From Serripes groenlandicus (lineage: Eukaryota > Mollusca > Bivalvia > Cardiida > Cardiidae): a stretch of 64,000 bases of DNA. The notes under the pieces were generated by a model. The model saw only the letters and a program-made list of their open reading frames with translations, was not told where the DNA came from and did no database searches. Made by a program: the position numbers and the translations under genes. Positions 42,801-51,149 of this stretch are shown here, piece after piece (the first letter of the stretch is position 1; every line of letters begins with the position of its first letter). The stretch lies in contig JASEVX010000003.1 of NCBI GenBank assembly GCA_031761405.1, positions 68,745,135 to 68,809,134 of the forward strand. Reading direction: 5' to 3'.

Positions 42801-43525
42801 TCACATCGCATCTGGAATAAATTCCAGTTCGCTTTGTGGAGCCTCCATCGTCTCGGACGCCCCTGGACAGATGGCCCAGTTTCAGTGATAATTATAGGGA
42901 AATGATCACTTCCATGAAGGTCGTCTTCCACCTTCCACTTAAAGTCAACAAATATATCAGGACTACAAATAGAAAGATCAAGAGATGAGTAAGAACCAGT
43001 AGCAGGATGCAGATAGGTGTGAGATTTATTATTCAAAATACAAAGGTCATGTTTAAAAATAAAATCTTCTAATATTTGGCCTTTGTTATTGGTGTCACTA
43101 CATCCCCACAACTTATTGTGTGAATTGAAGTCACCAACTATCATAAAAGGTGTTGGAAGCTGACTGACAAGCTCAACGAGCTTGTCTGTATCAAGAGGTT
43201 GACTTGGCGGAAGATACAAAGAACATAGGGTAATTGTTTTGCTCAATGAAATTCTTACCGCAGTCGCCTGCAGAGTTGTAGTAAGTGAGACTAAGCTATG
43301 GGGAACAGAGTTGTTAACAAATATTGCTACCCCACCACAAGCTCGAGCACTTGCATCGGAAGTTTTATGATAACATGAATGATATTTAAGAGAAAGACTA
43401 TCAATATCTTTTAAAAATGTTTCTTGTAAGCATAAAGCTACTGGTTTCTTTTCATTAACTAGAAGAGACAATTCTTCAAAATTGGCTTTAAATCCACGAC
43501 AGTTCCACTGGATTATGGAATTCAT
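39848..43525 (-). CDS. LINE ORF2: endonuclease, reverse transcriptase, RNase H
   Basis: 1225 residues, intact. An APE-type endonuclease fills residues 1-215 (WNCRG, QETFL, GDFNSHN, GSDHFP). The reverse transcriptase spans about 488-755 (NYRPIALTS, SGFRKHRS, FFDLESAYDT, GVPQGCILS, and the catalytic box FLYVDD with Asp at 668-669). RNase H spans about 960-1085 (YTDGS Asp966, SAEL Glu999, FTDS Asp1023, HAD Asp1075). The C-terminal motif is C1168-x2-C-x7-H-x4-C1184. It nicks the target, primes reverse transcription at the nick and can remove template RNA. The ATG overlaps the ORF1 stop (ATGA), which points to reinitiation on a bicistronic RNA. All expected catalytic residues are present. Confidence 0.95.
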   Translation of the reverse strand: MNSIIQWNCRGFKANFEELSLLVNEKKPVALCLQETFLKDIDSLSLKYHSCYHKTSDASARACGGVAIFVNNSVPHSLVSLTTTLQATAVRISLSKTITLCSLYLPPSQPLDTDKLVELVSQLPTPFMIVGDFNSHNKLWGCSDTNNKGQILEDFIFKHDLCILNNKSHTYLHPATGSYSSLDLSICSPDIFVDFKWKVEDDLHGSDHFPIIITETGPSVQGRPRRWRLHKANWNLFQMRCERSINPDAFLECDDPSQLFTSLMYQAAKEAIPQTSTNPKHPRKPWFDEDCKKAIGTRKSALRQFNLRPTHQNHVYFKIARAKARKTIKHSKRASWRQYVSRLNSRSSVKKTWDMIRKIKGKSSSLSVNHLNTSDGVSTSKKDIADTLADSFAQKSSSSNYSPKFQKFQRQREKRKINFKSKNEEAYNKAFTLKELKSALKKCHDTAAGSDDIHYQLIKHLPFRSLSCLLDVYNQVWRTGNLPRSWKEAIVIPIPKPGKDTTNPGNYRPIALTSCICKTMERMVNDRLVWFLEKNKLITTFQSGFRKHRSTVDHLIRFETFIREAFIKKEHVVSVFFDLESAYDTTWKYGIMNDLYDYGIRGRLAFFISAFLNERQFKVRVGDTLSDPHEQEMGVPQGCILSVTLFSVKINNIIKSVNPGVECFLYVDDFCICYRSKHMHTIERQLQQVLNNLQKWSNENGFKFSKSKTKCMHFCQLRKHHLDPDLTLDGTRIEVVPEFKFLGLLFDPKLTFVLHIKYLRNKCQKALNLLRVVSHMDWGADRKVLLRLYRSLIRSKLDYACIVYGSARKSYIATLDSIHHQGLRLALGAFRTSPVKSLYVEANEPPLYLRRQKLAMQYLLKLKSNPSNPTHRVVFKPLYKELFLKKERVIPPFGIRYGPEVAKLDVDLEDIARQEISDSPPWTRNSPSFIYDLATDKKACTDPIVFKSKYMEIKNTYYNFEHIYTDGSKDEKKAAAAAVHDGDVITCRLPNNASIFSAELKAIHLALDHIESDGYWRYIIFTDSLSAMQALQNDKIDNPIIVDLLSKLSRICATAHVVFCWIPSHMGIHGNEHADLAAKSALLQDILPFKIPYTDFKPLINVLLHDKWQSDWNEQVNNKLHSIKSVLGECLPAFRCCRREEIVLARLRIGHTWLTHAYLLKGEEAPQCIPCFTQLSVQHILLECADFAPIRDRFFKAQSMRQLFESVKPELVFDFLREINIFNKI

Positions 43526-45156
43526 TTCGATATAGGTTCACAAATTTTGATCTCGGCTATCGCAGTATGCCAGGAATCAATATTTTGATTCCATTCATCT
43601 GTTGTACCCGACCATGGACTAGGAGGCTCAGTTTCCTGTGTCTCCATGTCATCCAATGTCTGATAACGATTTGTAATTTTAGGTTTAGAGTCACTAGCTC
43701 TATCTAATTGGACCTTATTTTTTTTAGTTTTTTGTTTCTCGAAGCCTTCAGAATCGGGCTTTGAGTGTAATTTTAACTTTAGTTTGTTTTGTTGGTTTGG
43801 TTTAAGTGAAATAATTGAAGATTTTTTCGTATCAGGTGATTTACTTGTATGGTTTGAATTATTTTTTACAACTTTAGAAGATTCCTTTCCTTTTGAAGAA
43901 TCAACTTCCCTGGAAGAGGACCCAATCCCTCCAGGAGAAGACTCAATCTCTCCAGAAGAAGATAATTTAATTTCTCTAGGAGAAGACTCAACCTCTCCAG
44001 GAGAAGGTGACCTAATTTCTTTAGAAGAAGACTCAATTTGTTTAGAAGAAGACTCATTTTCTTTCGAAGAAGATGCAGTATTGCTACAGGTGTCTTTGTT
44101 CATTGATGGTAATGAAGAAAGGATAGAAGTAGAGGGCTGTTCATTTGACATAATTGCTTTTAACTGTAAACTGATGTCAGGAAACTTTTGAGATAGAATC
44201 TTCAAAAGGCGATGGCATGTAGTACATTCTTGTGAGGGTGGCGGTGTATTGACAACAGGCCTGATAGTAGTTGGTCCTGAGTTGTTTTTGGTGACATTAG
44301 CATATGAAACAGTCAAATTGAATCGGGTTTCAACAATTTTCTTCGCCTCAGGAAAAGAAAGACCTTCTTTACACTTGACGGTAACAATCTCCTTCTCCCG
44401 TTTCCACACAAGGCAGGAGCGGGAGGTAGAATAATGCTCACCACCACAGTTTGAACATTTAAGTGCATTTTTACATTCATTCACATCTGCATCATGTTCT
44501 GAACATAACGCAGTGCAACGACGGCAAACCTTTTCTTCTGTAGTTTTTCGGCATTTTGATTCATGATGGCCATACTTATAACAGGTGTAACATTGCAATG
44601 GGTTAGGGATGTACATGTCAACAGGGACATTCAAGTATCCAACTTTAAGGGATCTTGGCAAAATAGCTGTATTGAATGTTAGCACCAAGGTGTTTGTTGG
44701 TCTCTTGATACTGTCCCTGTAGGAAGTCATCCTTCTGACATGGACGACCAGTTGGCCGGCCAGTTCAGAAGCAATTTCCTCCTCAGAAACTCCTGCAAGA
44801 TCTGGGCATCTTATAATTCCTTTTGACGTATTAAGAGTATTATGGGCAGAGCATTTGGCAGAGATATTGAAAAAGGTTTTTAATTTTAAGAGGTTGTCTG
44901 CATGTGCTTTCTTCTCAACTTCAATGAGGAGAGCACCTGATTTCAATTTTTTAACAGACTTAGGTAAACCAGCAAGAGAAAGAAGGCATTTCTGAATGAC
45001 GAAAGGTGAAAGGGAAGTTATAGCTTGTTCAGGCAAATTTGATTCAATCAATAAGAATCGGGGGAATGAAGGGTTTGAAGTGTTGCCATTTGGTTTGTCG
45101 ATATCGGAGTCCGAGTCCATTTCAGTACGTGTGCGTTTTTTGGTTTGAGGATCCAT
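43522..45156 (-). CDS. LINE ORF1: zinc-knuckle RNA-binding protein
   Basis: 544 residues from the first ATG (MDPQTKKRTRTEMDSDSD); the frame is open eight codons further, but only to a TTG. An RRM-like fold is plausible at about 32-97 ('RFLLIESNLPEQAI', 'KSGALLIEVEKKAHADNLL'). Zinc knuckles follow at about 189-248: CYTCYKYGHHESKC, a C-x2-C run 'CRRCTALCSEHDADVNEC', and 'CSNCGGEHYSTSRSC'. About 340-440 is a Ser/Glu-rich low-complexity tract with a repeated ESSSKEI-like unit. The C-terminus is basic then acidic. ORF1 proteins of this type coat the element RNA and chaperone nucleic acids. It ends in TGA, overlapping the ORF2 ATG. Confidence 0.92.
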   Translation of the reverse strand: MDPQTKKRTRTEMDSDSDIDKPNGNTSNPSFPRFLLIESNLPEQAITSLSPFVIQKCLLSLAGLPKSVKKLKSGALLIEVEKKAHADNLLKLKTFFNISAKCSAHNTLNTSKGIIRCPDLAGVSEEEIASELAGQLVVHVRRMTSYRDSIKRPTNTLVLTFNTAILPRSLKVGYLNVPVDMYIPNPLQCYTCYKYGHHESKCRKTTEEKVCRRCTALCSEHDADVNECKNALKCSNCGGEHYSTSRSCLVWKREKEIVTVKCKEGLSFPEAKKIVETRFNLTVSYANVTKNNSGPTTIRPVVNTPPPSQECTTCHRLLKILSQKFPDISLQLKAIMSNEQPSTSILSSLPSMNKDTCSNTASSSKENESSSKQIESSSKEIRSPSPGEVESSPREIKLSSSGEIESSPGGIGSSSREVDSSKGKESSKVVKNNSNHTSKSPDTKKSSIISLKPNQQNKLKLKLHSKPDSEGFEKQKTKKNKVQLDRASDSKPKITNRYQTLDDMETQETEPPSPWSGTTDEWNQNIDSWHTAIAEIKICEPISK

Positions 45157-45861
45157 ATCCAAGTTTTTATTTTTCGTCAACCGCGGCCCCCACCCGCCAC
45201 GGAGTCCAACAAGGGAACACGATACATGGAGCGGAAATCCAGCTCCTCGTGTCAGGGGTCCACAGATGGTATAACTAGATACCGCGAATAAGTTAGCGCG
45301 ACAAGGAAGAACATGGATGTGTCCCCTATATCAGGGATCCGCCATGCAAGTCAGTGCCCCCGACCAAAACATCCGCGCCACCCAATTAGCCCATTAGCCT
45401 ATAAAAGACGAGGCACAATAAACTGTAAACTTTATGCAAATTAAATATGACACATATAATATAAAGTTGGTGTATATAAAATGAAAGAAACGATCGGATG
45501 GAATATTTTCAAGTGAAAAAAAACAAACTTATACGTAGATACATGCACAGATATTTATGACATTTTAACACCATTACAGTTAACATACATGTATTTGTAA
45601 GAAAAGAAAAAGTGTGCCTAAATCTAATATATGACCAGCCGTTTGCACTAGATCGGGCTCATCTAGGCTCCCGTTTACACCGAAGCAGAGGCCAAAGCAG
45701 TGTGTTGGAAAGCCGGAGATCCCTGCGCTTCCCTCAACTGCCAGGATCCTCGTTTCCTGCTTACGAGTATCCACCCACGGCAAACAGGCGGGTCCATTAG
45801 GGGACTTCTACCCCTTGTAGGACGGACAGCCGGCGTATTCTAACCCCCACCGGCAGGGGGA
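45157..45861 (-). promoter_or_regulatory. LINE copy 1 5' UTR / presumed internal promoter
   Basis: About 705 bp, nearly identical in both copies. It begins at a 5-bp C/G stem with 'ACCGGCA' between the arms. A canonical octamer ATGCAAAT (45434-45441) is retained in copy 2 (62230-62237). The region is markedly more GC-rich than its flanks. Promoter function is inferred from family behaviour, since LINEs of this group carry internal 5' promoters. Plus-strand frames here (for example 45612-45800) are conserved only because the DNA is. Confidence 0.55.
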
Positions 45862-46049
45862 CATTGAAGTAAGAAAAAGACAAAATTTACCGTCGATTTA
45901 TCTATAAAGTTTATAACAAAAAGAGATTTGTTTCTACGATTTGATCGATGCATTAAAAAGGAATAGTGTGATCATCAATTCAGGTATGGATGTGTAGGCA
46001 TAATTATAGTAAATAAATAATGAACTTTAGCATAATCCATTTAAAGATT

Positions 46050-46848
46050 TAACTAGACGGTCAAAATGACCATTTGTGGCTCACCTGAGACATATTTATG
46101 ATCATATGTGACACAAATTCAACCGGAAACACATTCATTCTGTTTCATCTTTACACTACAAACAATCTGACTGATTTACATGATAATTGGCTTATTGTGT
46201 CTTAAATAGTATCAATAAGGGTTTTCATGAAATTTACCTGTTGGTTTTGATGATCAACACAAACACTCGGACACAATTTGATGACGATAAGGTATTATAT
46301 GTGACTGTTAACAACGTTTAAATTTGCTTTGTTCAAATGACCTAGGTTTGAACCCCAAGTAACCCAATTTTAAACTTGATTTAGAAATAATTTCATCAAA
46401 TAGTCTAATCAATTTTCACGAACATTTGATATTGAATGGTGTCGTGTTAACAATGTTTTCTTATGACTTTAATGTGTGTCCTGCGCGTCCAACATATTTG
46501 GCCAAGAATGATCCATATCTGAACTTGACAGTGAAAACGTCGAGACAAACATTCTGACTAATTTACTTACATTGGATATTAAATGCGACCTCACAAATTT
46601 GCATGACAATTGGGTAATGTATAGGGCGTTTAGATTTATAACGTTTTTCTTTGAGCTGGCCGTGTGATCATTGTTAAACCCATAGTGACCAAGATTCGAC
46701 CTATGCTCCGAAATTATTGAAAACACATTCTTATCAAATTGATTGATTTGTAAATGTAAACTTTATGGCACAAATAATGTTATTATAAGAGCTGATCGGG
46801 TGACCTAGACTTTTATTCCGATCATTGAACATTTGGCTAGGGTGATCA
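46050..46848 (+). mobile_element. HINE fragment with degenerate cores
   Basis: The 5' terminus is 'AGACGGTCAAAATGACCATT' with 'GTGGCTCACCTGAG', then several diverged cores ('GTTAACAACG', 'GTTAACAATG', 'ACATTCTGACTAATTTAC'). No 3' microsatellite or hairpin is visible. It abuts another 5' terminus at 46849. The 85-codon minus frame at 46726-46469 is core sequence. Confidence 0.6.
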
Positions 46849-47379
46849 AACAAGAGGACCAAGATGGTCCTATGTCTCTCACCTTAAGTAATAGAACATA
46901 AATATTTTCCTATGAGGTTACACTATCCATACAATGAAAACAAGCAAATCCCCCTGGTGTCTATGATTTTCAACGTATCGGAATTAGTTCAGCAATATTG
47001 TTAAAAAGTCGCCCAATGAAAATCTGTGGCAAATTTTGATCAAATCTAGTTCATTCCTTTTGACAAGAAGATTTTCAAGTTTCAACTATATTGTATATAC
47101 ATCCTAAGAAAAACCAACACGCCCCCTTGGATCAAAGATTTTCCTAAGATCAGAATAATGTGAACAATCTTGGTAAAGAGACACTCAAGCAATAGTTGTG
47201 CTAAACATATTTACATTAAACATATAAGGAACCAAGCCCCGCTCAGTGACGACCATGTTTTTCAACGGATCCTGTTAAAGTTTAAGGTCAGCAAGAAACA
47301 TTGTGCCAAAATATTTTCAAATCGGACCTTAACGTTTGGATAAGAAGCGTTTTTAATGTTCACTATATACACATGCAAG
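46849..47379 (+). mobile_element. HINE 5' fragment
   Basis: Starts 'AAACAAGAGGACCAAGATGG' and 'TCCTATGTCTCTCACCTT'. The cores contain 'AAATCCCCCTGGTGTCTATG' and 'ACACGCCCCCTTGGATCAAA'. Truncated where the next terminus-like sequence begins. Confidence 0.6.
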
Positions 47380-47760
47380 TGGACAATGGTGGTCCTAAAT
47401 CTCTCACCTGATTTAATAGAAATTAAACAGTGTCTATGTTTTAAATCTATACATACAAGCAAAAAAGTAAACGCCCCCTTTTAAACCTGCTTTGATGCCG
47501 CATTGGAGCCATGTTTATCAACCAATCAATATGACTTTTGTAGAGGGTGTCTCAACGAACAATTATATCAAATGATCTTCGAATCAGACACACCGTACTA
47601 TTATTATGTACATGTTCCCCAAAACTGTCCAAGGATATTCTTTCTTATAGTATGGGAACAAAATAATATTTGTAAATGCACAATATCAAAACAATCAATT
47701 ACTATTGCAGAGAGATATGAGCTTGTGAAACACAGTTCTGCTCATTAGGCCAAGTTAATC
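47380..47760 (+). mobile_element. HINE fragment with second 5' terminus-like sequence
   Basis: 'GTGGACAATGGTGGTCCTAA' with 'ATCTCTCACCTGAT' repeats the 46849 terminus, followed by one core ('AACGCCCCCTTTTAAACC', 'CCAATCAATATGACTTTTG'). The 81-codon plus frame at 47503 is repeat translation. Confidence 0.55.
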
Positions 47761-47803
47761 TGAAACAAATTGATTTTGACAAAGATTCATCAATTATTAT
47801 TTG

Positions 47804-48003
47804 GCTAACCCTTTTCCAGATACAACAAATCTACAGCAGATGATAAACCTCTTTTACTAAATGTCAAATGATTGAATAGATATCAAACATCGTCCCAAAA
47901 GGCGAAATTGCTCATGATGAGCAGTTTATCCTATTGTTGCAATGTTTTCAATGCAGTCAGCTGCAGAAGCGTCATACAGCTTCTGTATGTGGGAAAGGCT
48001 TAA
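47804..48003. mobile_element. MITE copy (CTGCAGCAGA family)
   Basis: 200 bp. Left 'CTAACCCTTTTCCAGATACA' with 'ACAAATCTACAGCAGATG'; centre 'GGCGAAATTGCTCATGATGA' with 'GCAGTTTATCC'; right 'CTGTATGTGGGAAAGGCTTA'. The terminal inverted repeats are about 20 bp with mismatches. Confidence 0.7.
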
Positions 48004-48499
48004 TTGAATGCCAATTTATTATACGAGAGCCAATGAAAAACCGTCCCAAAAACTACATCAATATTTCTTTTTCTTTGGTCAAACTTCCAAGGAGGATCTC
48101 TGTGGAATAGTTTGTAGTGAAACACAGGAAATCAATTTTCACCCTATAATCGTATTTAATCTAGAATTAAAAGAAAATGTGTGTAATGGATAAATTGAGT
48201 TAAAAACATCAACATAAAAGGTTACAATGCGTTCGAAAGCCGTTTGCAGCAGATACGTGACAATGCTTTGCTTCGTGAACATGTATCTACAAGCATGGAA
48301 GGTCACCTAATTGCATCAAGTGTATTTTTCAAGAAATAAACCAGGTCATACAAAAGCTACTTTCAATATATATACATGTATATCAGCCTGCGCGGCCTGA
48401 TCAGGTCCTTCCGTGTTCGCCTCCTAGTTACACAAGCATCTGTGACTCGACATGAAAAAACAATGACTATAGAAAAAGGGACACCAATTTGTTTATAAT

Positions 48500-48733
48500 T
48501 TATGTAACTGTCTTTGATTTCAGGATGTTAGTTTTCATTTTACGTGGCAAAACTACCCCGGGCAATTTCAGCACAAAGAAATGACGAAGCCAAAAATACT
48601 CCGCTTTTAACAATTTGTTCCACTTTGGATCCATTTGTTTCGGCGGAGCTGCCGGTGTTGTAAGGAACGCAGTCATTCCAAAACTTCGTTTATAAATTGT
48701 GTTGACTCTGGAACGGAGGTATGTCGACTTCAA
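48500..48733 (-). other. Unrecognised 77-codon minus-strand frame
   Basis: The frame includes 'MTAFLTTPAAPPKQMDPKWN' and 'LLKAEYFWLRHFFVLKLPGV', then 'VLPRKMKTN'. Its composition (Trp, Pro, basic) is less repeat-like than most frames here, and GTAAAA after 'VVLPR' could be a donor. No start context or partner exon was found and I do not recognise the family. It could be an exon of an unseen gene or chance. Confidence 0.2.
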
Positions 48734-51139
48734 CTTATTAAGTATTTCTATACCTTCTTCTTTATATTTTTACTTCATATTTTGCCTTCGTTTACCCATT
48801 CTGGATAATGAAATACTTTAATTTTATTAACATTAACTATCTATCAAATATTCTTCAAGTATATCCAAACCTGGTTGTAACAAGGTATTAGTAGTAGTCG
48901 TTGTAGTAGTATAAGTAGTAATAGTTAAACGTAAAGCATAAACAATTATTATTTCTATTAGTGTCTGGAATTGACCTTATACAGTTAAATACTCATGAGC
49001 ACGTGCTTGTTTTTTATGAAATCGCACGATACAAAAAAAGTCCGTACTATATAATCGGAGCGCTCGTCAATCACCGCTTCTCTATATAATGACAACGACA
49101 ATAAGTGTATTTGTTTAAAGGCCACCATTCAATACAAGTACATACTTAACAATTCCAAAAAACAGCAGTTTGTGTTAGTATACGAGTAAGACTTGCAATT
49201 TTGTCAGTTCCAAGAAAGATGTTCTAATCTTGTTGAAAGTATGTCCATTTTGTAAAAGTAAACCTTCTGGGTAAAGAAGAACAAGCCTTTCAGCAATTTC
49301 ACCCTTTTTCACCACACTAATCCATCAAGTCAAATATATACATATGCATTTACACTCACACAAACAAATACAAACATGTATGTGAGTATGTAAAAAAATA
49401 TGTACATATACATATAAAACATGTATACATCTACATACACACAATTTAAAAGTTTTCAACAAATGTTGATCTTAATATATTTCCCCTAAATTTTGATACA
49501 TTCACATATGTGTGTAAATTTGCCCGAGTTTGATTCATGCTAAGTAATGCAAACGTAAGTATTCTGGGAAAAGGAGAATAAGCCTTTTAGCAAATTCACC
49601 TTTCACCACAGCAATCATCATATATCAATACATGTGTACAGAGTTTATCATTCTGGCATATGTATATCATAAAACGAATGAGAGACATTCTGCATATATA
49701 TGTATATCAATAATAATCTTAACTATTTCGTTTTTCGTTATTTGTGAATTCCCCTTTTCAACGATCGATTTTCAGTTTTAAAACGGAAAAATATGTATCT
49801 GAGGTTGATTTGAAACGGTTTTTACCATTGGTACATACTTATTTTCGTTCAATTTGTTTTCTTCTTTTATTTTTGGTTTTGATTATGTGAAATTTGTGTA
49901 CCTATTCATTGTCATCAGATTTTAATATAAAACATACTGAGTATATGTTAACGCTGTTATGCTGTTATTCAAGACCCTATGCAAACAGTTTATCTGCATC
50001 TGCGAAAAGTAAATTGAATAATATATAGCACTCAATAAGGTTTTGAACTTGTAGTCATAGAAACAACAAAAGTCTATGTAATAAAACAGTGTGAATCGGT
50101 TGAAATTGCAGATACAAAACACCTTGCCATCACTTTTCAATTTAACAAAAATACTGAATATATTTCAACGCTGTTATGGTATTATACAATACTGTATGAT
50201 GTTTTTTAACTGAATCTTCGAAAAGTAAATTGAATACTGTTTACATGTAACCCTCAATAAGACTTTGATCTTTGAAATAAAATCGTGTTAATCGATTGAA
50301 ATTACGGATACAAAACACTTTGTTTTGTGTCATTATTATTAAATTATAGATGTATAACTGAGCGCTGCTGAACGAAAACGAACCTTCATGCATTTGCGAG
50401 CGTTAAAGAAACAGATCAACTTGCAAATCCATACAATTTATTCCGTATATAGGTGTTTAGATAATAGAACCCTTTGCTATACTTCGTACAAACAGTATAC
50501 ACCTGGCTCATGTGTGATTTATGTGCGGGAAGATCTTAATCAACACTTGTCGGAAACATCCTAGACTGTAGAAAACAACCCAATCTATTATGTACAAAAC
50601 AAACCCAACTCCAGTTAAACAGTCTTGAAAGTACTAAATTATGTAAGGCTTACGTGATTTGTAAGAGATATTGATCATGAAATAATTTCTCATCGGGTGT
50701 TACACTTGTAGGAGGCTGACCTGGAAATATGTTTGTTTCATTCTGCATGTACTACATCAATCTGCATTTATAAAAGAAGATATATAATATGTATAATCTG
50801 TTTAAGCTGCGTGTTTCATTATAGAAAGCCGTAAACAATCTGGTTTTAATTTTCGTAGACTAACAAATGCATGTACATGGATCATGCATAAAGGGAAATA
50901 CATACGGTGCAATACATTAGAAGCCAATTTCAGAAGTTTTCAGTTTCGATCTTCAATGATATCACAAGATAGAAAAAAACGTTCGTGATATATTTAACCA
51001 GTATACATCTAGACTAATCCGCGTATCCCAGTCTGATCTTAATTTCATCCATTGGATAATTTGTCATCATCGCTTTCGAGAAGTTCACGTTTATATCCAG
51101 TTACATGATTGCATAGACCAGTATCTTTTCACACAGATA
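48734..51139. other. No gene; diverged duplications
   Basis: Two diverged direct duplications: about 49190-49330 with 49550-49640 ('GAACAAGCCTTTCAGCAATT' versus 'GAATAAGCCTTTTAGCAAAT'), and about 49930-50125 with 50150-50325 ('CGAAAAGTAAATTGAATA' in both). An AGT-rich trinucleotide patch lies at 48886-48925. No supportable exon. Confidence 0.45.
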
Positions 51140-51149
51140 AGTCAGACAA

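Larger units (their letters stand above)
39532..45861 (-). mobile_element. Full-length I-superfamily (Nimb/I-like) LINE, copy 1, 6.33 kb
   Basis: Flanked by an exact 14-bp target-site duplication, CATTGAAGTAAGAA (39518-39531 and 45862-45875). The 5' end (high coordinate) begins with a G/C hairpin, the complement of CCCCCACCGGCAGGGGG. The 3' end is a (CATT)n tail. The order is 5' UTR about 700 bp, ORF1, a 4-nt ATGA overlap, ORF2, 3' UTR about 310 bp. Both ORFs are open, so this copy looks recently inserted and potentially active. Clade assignment (I/Nimb versus Jockey-like) rests on the ORF2 RNase H domain and the zinc-knuckle ORF1. A second copy is at 56688-62663. Confidence 0.93.

Noticed and set aside
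45157..45180. ORF1 of LINE copy 1 starting eight codons before MDPQ
   Set aside because: The extra codons start at TTG. The first ATG is at 45156.
45612..45800. Plus-strand 62-codon frame conserved exactly at 62414-62602
   Set aside because: It lies antisense in the LINE 5' UTR. Conservation is that of the whole 5' UTR between two recent copies, not protein-level selection.
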